The notes beneath the pieces were generated by a model. The model was not told the DNA's origin, searched no databases, and worked only from the letters and a program-made list of their open reading frames with translations. This document shows positions 1-6,255 of a stretch of 7,975 bases of DNA, one piece after another. Numbering within the stretch: the stretch's first letter is position 1; every line of letters starts with the position of its first letter. The DNA is taken from NCBI GenBank assembly GCA_964432995.1, contig CAYSPU010000264.1, positions 1-7,975 of the forward strand. Reading direction: 5' to 3'. This stretch comes from CAYSPU01 sp964432995. GTDB taxonomy: Bacteria > Verrucomicrobiota > Verrucomicrobiia > Limisphaerales > JAHDYP01. The position numbers and the translations under genes are program-made.

Positions 1-905
1 CCTGTCGCCCCCGGCTCACGCCCGGGGCGCGGATTGAAACCGCAGCGCTTCCGCCGCAAACCGTTGCGTCTCACGGGTCGCCCCGGGCTCACGCCCGGGG
101 CGCGGATTGAAACACGGTGCAGGCGTGTGTTTCGTTTTCATAGTCTCGTGTCGCCCCGGGCTCACGCCCGGGGCGCGGATTGAAACACTCCGACAACGGA
201 ACGGTTTACACGTTCCGCATGTCGCCCCGGGCTCACGCCCGGGGCGCGGATTGAAACCTCGCGCGTGGCGGTCAGTCCTCGCCGCCAGGCTGTCGCCCCG
301 GGCTCACGCCCGGGGCGCGGATTGAAACACCAGCGGGCGCAGTCGCGGGCGGATAAGCCCGGGGTCGCCCCGGGCTCACGCCCGGGGCGCGGATTGAAAC
401 CAAGCGAACCCAGCAGCTTTGACCCGCTGATATTCGGTCGCCCCGGGCTCACGCCCGGGGCGCGGATTGAAACGTGTCGGCGGAGTCGTCGCGGCTGCTG
501 GTCTTCAAGGTCGCCCCGGGCTCACGCCCGGGGCGCGGATTGAAACCGACGTGCGGGCGGCCGTGGCACTGAGGAAAAAACCAGTCGCCCCGGGCTCACG
601 CCCGGGGCGCGGATTGAAACAGCCGAGGAGTCAGAATTCGCTGCCATGCGCGAAGTCGCCCCGGGCTCACGCCCGGGGCGCGGATTGAAACAGTCGCTGG
701 GGGCGACACCGGACCAGATCTGGGAGTCGCCCCGGGCTCACGCCCGGGGCGCGGATTGAAACCGACCAAGGCCCTGATGGACAAGTGCGATCTCGTGGTC
801 GCCCCGGGCTCACGCCCGGGGCGCGGATTGAAACTGCCCATCGGCGATGGCGTAGAGTGGGAGCTGGTGTCGCCCCGGGCTCACGCCCGGGGCGCGGATT
901 GAAAC

Positions 906-1010
906 GCCGGGCTCTATCGCTTCAAGCGTGGGCGTGGGCGTCGCCCCGGGCTCACGCCCGGGGCGCGGATTGAAACACCAGGCTCTATTGCTTCGAGCGT
1001 GGGCGTGGGC
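906..1010 (+). other. CRISPR spacers 13 and 14: two variants of one target sequence
   Basis: Spacer 13 (906-939) and spacer 14 (977-1010) are both 34 nt and align end to end without gaps, with 30 identical bases. The four differences are at spacer bases 1, 4, 13 and 19, all in the same codon phase. Read forward in that phase both give PGSIASSVGVG, and read on the other strand both give PTPTLEAIEPG, so the protein is unchanged either way. This is the pattern expected of two homologous protein-coding targets, probably from related phages or plasmids, taken at exactly the same boundaries. Spacer 14 is further from the leader and therefore the older acquisition under the usual rule. Confidence 0.85.
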
Positions 1011-1226
1011 GTCGCCCCGGGCTCACGCCCGGGGCGCGGATTGAAACTCGCACAGCGTGCCAATGTCCATGAGGTTGCCGGAGTCGCCCCGGGCTCACGC
1101 CCGGGGCGCGGATTGAAACTAGTCGTCCTGGTAGTCGATCTGGTTGGTGGACTCGTCGCCCCGGGCTCACGCCCGGGGCGCGGATTGAAACCGGGAGTGG
1201 ATGAAAACGGGCAAGGGGGTGCTGTT

Positions 1227-1263
1227 GTCGCCCCGGGCTCGCGCCCGGGGCGCGGATTCTACC
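1227..1263 (+). repeat. Degenerate terminal CRISPR repeat
   Basis: This last repeat differs from the consensus at base 15 (A to G, in the hairpin loop) and in the 3' tail, where ATTGAAAC has become ATTCTACC. The 10-bp stem is intact. The end-decay marks the leader-distal end of the array. Because a type I crRNA takes its 5' handle from the upstream repeat and its 3' hairpin from the downstream repeat, spacer 17 should still give a normal crRNA. Confidence 0.93.
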
Positions 1264-1301
1264 TGTGTTCGGCAGTTCCGTGCGGAGCCAAGGACGGAAG
1301 A

Positions 1302-1418
1302 CCACGGATGAACACCGATGAGCACGGATCCAGACCGGGCTTCTCGCTTCACCCGCGGGATGAACACAGGGCGCACCGCAACCCCTTCCTATCCGTGCTT
1401 ATCCGCGTCCATCCGTGG
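1302..1418. repeat. Inverted pair of degenerate decamer repeats in a gene-free stretch
   Basis: The stretch 1264-1534 between the array and the next gene has no credible gene. It contains two 28-nt arms, 1302-1329 and 1391-1418, that are inverted copies of each other with 24 of 28 bases matching, separated by 61 nt. Each arm is itself a short tandem of 10-nt units: CACGGATGAA, CACCGATGAG, CACGGAT on the left, and the same motif on the other strand on the right. A further partial copy, GGATGAACAC, lies in the loop at 1358-1367. Motifs of this style are known as dispersed intergenic repeats in several Verrucomicrobiota and related genomes, where they produce spurious peptides such as LIRVHPWLN. 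There is no T-run after either arm, so a classical intrinsic terminator is not supported. The function is unknown. Confidence 0.75.
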
Positions 1419-1534
1419 TTGAACTGCAGGTTTTGGTTTGAAACGAGTTGGCCTGCACCCAACAGGTTCTCTCTCGTCTTCGGCTCGTCCTGTTCCTTTG
1501 TTGTTCTCCCCCCGGCGTCGGTCACCGGGACATT

Positions 1535-3100
1535 TCAGAGGGATTCCATCTGTCGGACCAGGTTGAGGCGGATGTCTTCGCGGTTGGCGGCGTCGTGGAA
1601 CTCGGCCGGGTTGAAGTCGTCGGTGAGGACGATGCCGTGGCGGAGGTCGAAGTGTTGTTGACGGGAGAAGGAGGCCTCGACGATCCACCGCACCTCGGGG
1701 TGAATCCGGTTGAAGTTCGGGGTGCGGAGCGGCACGAGGGGCTCGGTGTCCGAGGCGAGGAAGTAGACATTGCCGGTGCCGGCGGTGTGGACCTGGACGG
1801 AGCGGAAGACGCTGGCCAGGGTTTTCTGGATCGAAGCGCCATAGAAATCGCGGCGGGGTCGGAAATCGGCAAAGCAATTCATGGCCAGAACGCCGCCCGG
1901 GTTCAGCACCTGGCGCATGGCCTGGAAGGCCTCGCGGCTGAACAAATGGACCGGGGAGGAATCGCCGACAAACGCGTCCAGCACCAGGGCATCGTAGCGG
2001 TTGGTCGTGACATTGAGAAACTGGCGGCCGTCGCCGATGACCACCCGCATCTTGTCGGTCGGGCAGTCGAAGTAATCGCGGGCGATCTCGACGACTTCAG
2101 GGTTGATCTCGACGACGTCGACGCGGGTGCCGGCGCCGACGAACTCGCGGGGGACGAGCCCGATACCGAGGCCGATGCAGAGGACGGAATCGACGCGTGG
2201 GGGGTGGGCCGCCGCGAGGTCGTGGAGGACGTAACTGAAAGCGGAGGCCCCGCGTTGTTCTTTGGGCACGTAGGTGTTTTGGACGAGGTAGTCGTTGAGC
2301 AGGTAGCGGCGGTCGTCATCGGGCCGGGCGGCGACCTGGAGGAGGCCGAAGTTCGAGTTGCGGCGGTGGAGTTCGACGGAGTGTCCGAGGTCGCTGCGGC
2401 GGTGCACGTGGAGGGCGGCGGCGGCGAGGGCGAGGCCGAGGAGGGTGAGCAATCCGAGCTGGGTGGCGGTGCGAGCGGAGCGGTTCCAGCCGAGGAAGTA
2501 GACGGCGGCGAGGGCGGCGAGGACGCCGGCGGTGATCAACATGGTCACCGAGTTGGGGAGCAGGGGCAGCAACACATAGCCGATCAGCAGCGTGCCCGCG
2601 ACGCTCCCCAAGGTGCTGATGGCCGTCAGGCGCCCCACGTTGCCGCCGACATGGGCCAGGGATTGGGTCAGGGCCCGGACCAGAAAAGGGGCGGTCATGG
2701 CCAGCAGCGCCAGCGGGGGAAAGAACAGAAGCGCCGAGGCGAGCAGCGAGCCGATGGCGAGGCGGAAGTCGAGGCAGGCCTGCGCGGCGGGGCGGACGAA
2801 GAAGACGCTGCCGCAGAGATAGACGGCGGCGATCAGGATGGAAACGTAGAGCGGAGTGGGGTTGGGAGAACGATCGGCGAGCCAGCCCCCCGCGTAGTAA
2901 CCGGCTGCCAGAGCGATGAGGGTGACCGTGATCTGGGCGGTCCAGACGAAATGGGAAGTGCCGACGTACGGGGCCAGCATCTTCGCGCCCAGGATCTCAA
3001 TGATCATGATGGCGCCGCCACACAGGGCCGCGGTCGCATAGAAGAAGGGTTGGAGTCCGCGGGCGCCCGTGGGACGGGCCTCGGCGATTGGCTTTTTCAC
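1535..3100 (-). CDS. Membrane-anchored spermidine synthase-like protein (fused transporter-like and spermidine synthase domains)
   Basis: The 521-residue product has a hydrophobic N-terminal half and a soluble C-terminal half. About six to seven membrane segments lie between residues 20 and 230, including FFYATAALCGGAIMIIEILG (19-38). Residues about 240-450 are a spermidine synthase-type Rossmann methyltransferase-like fold: the nucleotide-binding loop VLCIGLGIG (306-314), the acidic end of strand 2 in VDVVEINPE (327-335), IGDGRQFL (355-362), and YDALVLDAF (369-377), in which D375 aligns with the catalytic region aspartate. Another conserved block, LTDDFNP, is at 492-498. True spermidine synthases transfer aminopropyl from decarboxylated SAM to putrescine, but many proteins with this membrane architecture have no proven substrate, so polyamine synthesis is only an option. 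The start is GTG; the upstream frame has a stop 11 codons earlier and no ATG between. No Shine-Dalgarno site precedes it. The gene is divergent from the permease pair and has no polyamine gene beside it. Confidence 0.9.
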   Translation of the reverse strand: MKKPIAEARPTGARGLQPFFYATAALCGGAIMIIEILGAKMLAPYVGTSHFVWTAQITVTLIALAAGYYAGGWLADRSPNPTPLYVSILIAAVYLCGSVFFVRPAAQACLDFRLAIGSLLASALLFFPPLALLAMTAPFLVRALTQSLAHVGGNVGRLTAISTLGSVAGTLLIGYVLLPLLPNSVTMLITAGVLAALAAVYFLGWNRSARTATQLGLLTLLGLALAAAALHVHRRSDLGHSVELHRRNSNFGLLQVAARPDDDRRYLLNDYLVQNTYVPKEQRGASAFSYVLHDLAAAHPPRVDSVLCIGLGIGLVPREFVGAGTRVDVVEINPEVVEIARDYFDCPTDKMRVVIGDGRQFLNVTTNRYDALVLDAFVGDSSPVHLFSREAFQAMRQVLNPGGVLAMNCFADFRPRRDFYGASIQKTLASVFRSVQVHTAGTGNVYFLASDTEPLVPLRTPNFNRIHPEVRWIVEASFSRQQHFDLRHGIVLTDDFNPAEFHDAANREDIRLNLVRQMESL

Positions 3101-3106
3101 GCGCGC

Positions 3107-3134
3107 TTTGTAGCGACCCGCGACGAGATTTCAA
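3107..3134 (-). promoter_or_regulatory. Candidate promoter of the spermidine synthase-like gene
   Basis: On the minus strand TTGAAA (3129-3134) and TACAAA (3107-3112) are separated by 16 nt. The first matches 5 of 6 and the second 4 of 6 bases of the sigma-70 consensus. The expected transcript start falls at about 3100, on the GTG codon itself, so the mRNA would be leaderless. That agrees with the lack of a ribosome binding site, but it is a weak single-sequence call. Confidence 0.3.
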
Positions 3135-3167
3135 ATGGCAAAGTGCGCCTTTCCGTCATTGCGGCGC

Positions 3168-3174
3168 GGGAGGG
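3168..3174 (+). promoter_or_regulatory. Ribosome binding site that decides the start of the first permease
   Basis: GGGAGGG lies 8 nt before the GTG at 3183, an ideal distance. The in-frame ATG at 3135 has no comparable site, and another GTG at 3201 is too far away. This favours GTG 3183 as the start. Confidence 0.5.
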
Positions 3175-3182
3175 TCAAGGTA

Positions 3183-4004
3183 GTGTGGCGGCGAAGCAAG
3201 GTGAACGTCTATCGTCAGGTGCTGATCGTGGGGATGCAGAACACCCTGGCTTACCGGGTGAATTTCCTGTTTCGCTCGGTGTTTGGCCTGGTACCGCTGG
3301 CGGCGACGCTGTATCTGTGGCGGGCGGTGTATGCGGGGCAGTCAGGGGCGGAGGTTGCCGGTTACACGCTGGCGCAGATGATCTCCTACTACCTGGTGGT
3401 GACGGTGGTGGACATGCTGACGGCGGTGACCGACGACGATTGGCAGATCGCGGCCGACATCCGCGAGGGGGCGATCAACCATTTCCTGCTCAAGCCGATC
3501 GATTACCTGTGGTTTCGGCTGACGCTGTTTGTTTCGGGGCGGGTGATGTATACGGCGGTGGCGCTGGTGCCGGTGGGGCTGTTTGTTGTGCTCCACCACG
3601 GCTACGTGGTGGGGCCGGCGGAAGTGTCCGCCCTGGGTTGGTTCCTGCTGGCGCTGGTGCTGACGGGGTTCCTGCAGTTCCTGATCTCGTTCACCATGGC
3701 GCTGCTGTCGTTCTGGGTGCTCGAGGTGTCGACCTTCATCTTCATTCTCTACTCGCTGGAGTACGTGGCGGGCGGCCACCTGTTTCCCTTGGACCTCCTC
3801 CCGGCCACCGTGGCGCAGGTTCTCTGGTACACACCGTTTCCCTATCAACTGTACTTCCCGGTGGGGATCTACCTGGGACGGATTCAAGGGGCGGCCATGT
3901 GGCAGGGGTTCGCCCTGCAGTTGGCCTGGATCGGGGCGATCTACGCGCTGGCGCGCTGGATGTGGAGCCGCGGGATCCGGCGGTATGCGGCCTACGGAGG
4001 ATGA
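3183..4004 (+). CDS. ABC-2 family transporter permease subunit (COG4587-like)
   Basis: The 273-residue protein has about six membrane segments, for example GLVPLAATLYLWRAVY (35-50), VMYTAVALVPVGLFVVLHHG (121-140) and LGWFLLALVLTGFLQFLI (151-168). The cytoplasmic stretch DIREGAINHFLLKPIDY (92-108), with its glycine and LLKP, is the signature I associate with the COG4587/COG3694 family of paired ABC-2 permeases. These are membrane subunits of an uncharacterised ABC exporter; the substrate cannot be read from the sequence. The next gene encodes a paralogous partner, and its ribosome binding site lies inside the last codons of this gene, so the two are very probably cotranscribed. The start at GTG 3183 rests on a well-placed GGGAGGG; a longer form from ATG 3135 would add 16 mostly charged residues that are atypical for the family. 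No ATPase gene is in the window, which is unusual for this family. Confidence 0.88.
   Translation: MWRRSKVNVYRQVLIVGMQNTLAYRVNFLFRSVFGLVPLAATLYLWRAVYAGQSGAEVAGYTLAQMISYYLVVTVVDMLTAVTDDDWQIAADIREGAINHFLLKPIDYLWFRLTLFVSGRVMYTAVALVPVGLFVVLHHGYVVGPAEVSALGWFLLALVLTGFLQFLISFTMALLSFWVLEVSTFIFILYSLEYVAGGHLFPLDLLPATVAQVLWYTPFPYQLYFPVGIYLGRIQGAAMWQGFALQLAWIGAIYALARWMWSRGIRRYAAYGG
3996..4000 (+). promoter_or_regulatory. Ribosome binding site of the second permease, inside the end of the first
   Basis: GGAGG lies 8 nt before ATG 4009 and overlaps the last codons of the upstream permease (stop 4002-4004). It selects ATG 4009 over the in-frame ATG at 3985, and it implies coupled translation of the two subunits. 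Confidence 0.65.
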
Positions 4005-4008
4005 TGGC

Positions 4009-4884
4009 ATGGACCAGGATTCCCTCCACGCGGCGGCTGACATGAAGGGCCGGAACGGCGGCGCGCCGGAGGTCGGCACGTCGGCGGCGGGGTTGCGAAG
4101 GTACGGCGGGATCTACGCGATGCTCGCTCGGAATTCGCTGGTGCGGGAGATGACGTTCAAGGCGAATTTCCTGCTGTGGATTGTGGTGGAGATCTGCTGG
4201 TTTGCGCTGCAGCTCTGCTTTGTGGGGGTGCTGTATTCGCACACGGAGAGCGTGGCGGGGTGGTCCCGGTGGGAGGTGGTGCTGCTGGTGGGGGCGAGCC
4301 ATTTCATCCAGCAGCTCTTCCAGGCGTTCTTCCTGATCAACTGCACGCATCTCTCGGAGTTGGTGCGCACGGGGAAACTGGACTTCCTGCTGCTGTTGCC
4401 GGTCAACACGCGGTTTGTGGTGTCGACGCGCCAGTTGGATTTGGGGGCGCTGGTGAATGCGGCGATTGGGGTGGCCGTGATGGGATACGCGGCGACGCGA
4501 CTTGGGCTGCGGCCCGAGTGGCCGCAGATCGCGGCGTTCGCGCTGCTGTGCGGCGCGGGGGTGCTGATTCACTACTCGCTGATGTTTCTGCTGGCCACGA
4601 TCAGCTTCTGGACGGTGCAGGCGCAGGGGATCGTGTGGGTGTACTACAATCTGTTCAACGTGGCGCGGCTGCCGGACAGCGCGTTCCGCGGGTGGTTCAG
4701 GGTGCTGTTCACGTTCGCGGTGCCGATGCTGCTGGTGTCGAACGTTCCGACGCGGCTGCTGGCGGAGACCCTGCATTCGCCGGTGCAGGTTCTGTGGCTG
4801 TTGGGGATGGCGGCGGTGTGCTTTCTGGTTTCGGAGTTGGGCTGGCGCGTCTCGGTTCGCCGGTACACCAGCGCCAGCTCCTAG
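4009..4884 (+). CDS. ABC-2 family transporter permease subunit (COG3694-like)
   Basis: The 291-residue product starts with about 30 polar residues and then has roughly six membrane segments, for example NFLLWIVVEICWFALQLCFVG (53-73), ALVNAAIGVAVMGYAA (147-162), IAAFALLCGAGVLIHYSLMF (174-193) and VLWLLGMAAVCFLVSELG (261-278). The stretch LVRTGKLDFLLLLPVNTRF (118-136) is the counterpart of the signature in the upstream permease and is typical of COG3694. In this family the two permeases form a heterodimer that is driven by a separate ATPase (COG4586). Here the pair is intact but the ATPase gene is absent from both flanks: a divergent enzyme gene lies upstream, and hairpins and an unrelated TPR gene lie downstream. 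The start is set by GGAGG 8 nt upstream, and the gap to the first permease is 4 nt. The substrate is unknown. Confidence 0.88.
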   Translation: MDQDSLHAAADMKGRNGGAPEVGTSAAGLRRYGGIYAMLARNSLVREMTFKANFLLWIVVEICWFALQLCFVGVLYSHTESVAGWSRWEVVLLVGASHFIQQLFQAFFLINCTHLSELVRTGKLDFLLLLPVNTRFVVSTRQLDLGALVNAAIGVAVMGYAATRLGLRPEWPQIAAFALLCGAGVLIHYSLMFLLATISFWTVQAQGIVWVYYNLFNVARLPDSAFRGWFRVLFTFAVPMLLVSNVPTRLLAETLHSPVQVLWLLGMAAVCFLVSELGWRVSVRRYTSASS

Positions 4885-4890
4885 CCCGGA

Positions 4891-4944
4891 CTGCGCCCGT
4901 CTCGGGCGCAGGGAGGTTTCGGACCGCGGCTCGTCTTGAGCCGC
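4891..4944. repeat. Two consecutive GC-rich hairpins after the permease operon
   Basis: The first hairpin is a perfect 9-bp stem, CTGCGCCCG (4891-4899) with CGGGCGCAG (4903-4911) and a TCT loop. The second is a perfect 7-bp stem, GCGGCTC (4926-4932) with GAGCCGC (4938-4944). They begin six bases after the permease stop codon. Neither is followed directly by a T-run; the nearest is a T6 at 5004-5009, which has no clean stem before it. They could end transcription in a factor-dependent way, protect the mRNA 3' end, or be a copy of a dispersed intergenic repeat. The last seems likely from the style, but only one copy is visible here. Confidence 0.55.
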
Positions 4945-5011
4945 AGCAAAGAGTGTGTGCGTTCTGCTGTGGGGCGAGAAGGCCAGCGCGTTCCGCCGTC
5001 GGCTTTTTTCG

Positions 5012-5039
5012 TTGAATCCAGCACGGCATTCCCTAGGGT
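5012..5039 (+). promoter_or_regulatory. Candidate promoter of the TPR gene
   Basis: TTGAAT (5012-5017) and TAGGGT (5034-5039) are 16 nt apart and lie 22 nt before the ATG at 5062. The first element is close to a -35 consensus; the second keeps only the T, A and final T of the -10. The position suits a short 5' leader. The call is tentative. Confidence 0.33.
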
Positions 5040-5061
5040 CGATCAAGACCGACCCAAGTTT

Positions 5062-6255
5062 ATGAGTGCTGCAGGTGATGTCTATGCCGTGGCCCGGCGG
5101 GGGTGTACTGCTCGGCTCTCCGCCCTGGGACTGGCTCTGGTGTTGTCGGTGTCCTGGGCGGCGCGAGCCGACGAGGGTGAGGCGCCAACGAACGGACCGG
5201 CACTGACGTCGGCGGCGGCCCCACCGGTGGTGGAATCGGAGAAGACCGCGGTCCATGAACCTGCGTTCGAGGAGGCGACGCCGGTGGATGAGGCGCTGAT
5301 GTTGTCGAATGCTCCCGCCGTGGCGGCGCCGCCCCTCGTGCCGCCGGAGCTGCTGCCGGCAGTGGAAGCGCTGTCGCACCGGATGGCCGCGCTCGAACGG
5401 ACGTTGACGTGGCAGGAGCAGTCGGCCCAGGCCGAGCGGCGGGAGAGGCAGCAAATGCTGTATTTCGTGGCCGGCGGTGTCGGGGGGGCGCTGCTGCTGG
5501 GGATTCTGTTGGCGGCGCTGATCCTGGCGCGGGCGTTGCGCCAGGTTTCCGGGGTGGTCGCGACGCAGTTGGCGCTGGCGCCTCGGGCCCTGCCGGCGCC
5601 GCCGGAGGTGCCGGCCTTGGGGGCGGGCGAGTTGGCGATGGAACCGGCGCGGGGGGCGGTTGAACAGGTGAACGACCGCTTCGTGCGGGCCATCGAGAGA
5701 CTCGAAAAACGAATTGTCGAGCTCGAGCACTCGGCGCGGCAGCCTGGGGAGGAGGCAGCGAAGGAGTCGGGAGGCAACGGCGCGGCGGAGTCGGGGCGGG
5801 CAGAGGAGGGCAAGGCCGCGACGGCGTTGGGCGCGTCGGAGCTGCGGTTCAGCGTGCTGCAGCAGAAGCAGTATCCCGAGGGTCAGCCGTGGGCGGGGAC
5901 TGGGCCGCGACCGGGTGAGGAGACGAGTCTGTGGTTGAATAAGGGGCAGGAGTATCTGGACCTTGGCCAGGCGGAGCAGGCGTTGGCGTGTTTCGAGAAG
6001 GCAGCGGAACGCAACCCCCGGGTGGCCGACGTCCACGTCAAACGCGGTCTGGCGCTGGAGAAGCTGCAGAAACTCGAGGCGGCGCTCGAGAGTTACGACC
6101 GGGCGATTGCCGCCAGTCCTGGTTTGACCCTGGCCTACCTGCACAAGGGTGCGGTGTTCAACCGGCTCCAGCGGCATCAGGAGGCGCTGGAGTGCTACGA
6201 GATGGCCCTGCGCACGGAGCAAGCCCAGGCGGTGCAGGCGAGTGCGGGGCCGTAG
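5062..6255 (+). CDS. Exported, membrane-anchored TPR protein of unknown function
   Basis: The 397-residue product begins with a signal peptide: arginines at 12-18, a hydrophobic core at about 20-32, and an ARA cleavage motif at 34-36. An Ala/Pro/Glu-rich linker follows (37-95), then a probable coiled coil (about 98-131), and a strong membrane segment, LYFVAGGVGGALLLGILLAA (133-152), continuing to about 157. After another Pro/Ala-rich linker comes a short coiled coil (about 200-224, with the heptad-like RAIERLEKRIVELEHSA) and a low-complexity Gly/Glu stretch. Three TPR-type repeats fill 289-387, for example WLNKGQEYLDLGQAEQALAC and YLHKGAVFNRLQRHQEALEC. TPRs bind other proteins, so a scaffold role at the membrane is likely, with the TPRs in the cytoplasm if the signal peptide is cleaved. 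I recognise no named family. The start ATG has no clear Shine-Dalgarno site; the frame is open further upstream but lacks a convincing start and would bury the signal peptide. Confidence 0.85.
   Translation: MSAAGDVYAVARRGCTARLSALGLALVLSVSWAARADEGEAPTNGPALTSAAAPPVVESEKTAVHEPAFEEATPVDEALMLSNAPAVAAPPLVPPELLPAVEALSHRMAALERTLTWQEQSAQAERRERQQMLYFVAGGVGGALLLGILLAALILARALRQVSGVVATQLALAPRALPAPPEVPALGAGELAMEPARGAVEQVNDRFVRAIERLEKRIVELEHSARQPGEEAAKESGGNGAAESGRAEEGKAATALGASELRFSVLQQKQYPEGQPWAGTGPRPGEETSLWLNKGQEYLDLGQAEQALACFEKAAERNPRVADVHVKRGLALEKLQKLEAALESYDRAIAASPGLTLAYLHKGAVFNRLQRHQEALECYEMALRTEQAQAVQASAGP

Larger units (their letters stand above)
4..1263 (+). CRISPR. CRISPR array, 18 repeats and 17 spacers, probably type I-C, leader side outside the window on the left
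   Basis: Eighteen copies of a 37-nt repeat start at 4, 77, 150, 221, 292, 364, 437, 510, 584, 655, 726, 798, 869, 940, 1011, 1083, 1155 and 1227. The repeat begins GTCGCCCCGGG and ends GCGGATTGAAAC. Spacers are 34-37 nt and otherwise unrelated, except spacers 13 and 14. Repeat bases 3-12 pair perfectly with 17-26 around a TCAC loop, and 11 nt (CGGATTGAAAC) follow the stem. An 11-nt tail matches the 5' handle known for Cas5d processing in type I-C, and GTCGC...GGATTGAAAC is the usual I-C repeat style, although 37 nt is longer than the common 32-33 nt. The ATTGAAAC end and the decayed last repeat both show transcription left to right. The first visible repeat has one change (G to C at repeat base 9) that breaks one stem pair. 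No cas gene is present, so the subtype is inferred from the repeat alone; type I-G or another type I is possible. Confidence 0.98.

Noticed and set aside
107..1305. Open frames through the CRISPR array on both strands, with repeated peptides such as VAPGSRPGRGLK and VSIRAPGVSPGR
   Set aside because: The repeat has no stop codon in these frames, so repeat-plus-spacer DNA stays open by chance. The peptides are repeat translations and not proteins.
1508..1529. CCCGG...CCGGG stem just past the end of the spermidine synthase-like gene as a terminator
   Set aside because: The stem is only 5 bp and no T-run follows on the minus strand.
1448..4045. An 865-residue open frame on the plus strand across the spermidine synthase-like gene
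   Set aside because: It is antisense to a gene with clear family motifs, has Gly/Ala/Glu/Asp-rich low-complexity sequence, and overlaps the first permease in another frame. It is a GC-rich shadow.
4936..5061. A longer N-terminus for the TPR protein from a TTG at 4936
   Set aside because: It would begin inside the second hairpin, add 42 non-conserved-looking residues and bury the signal peptide.
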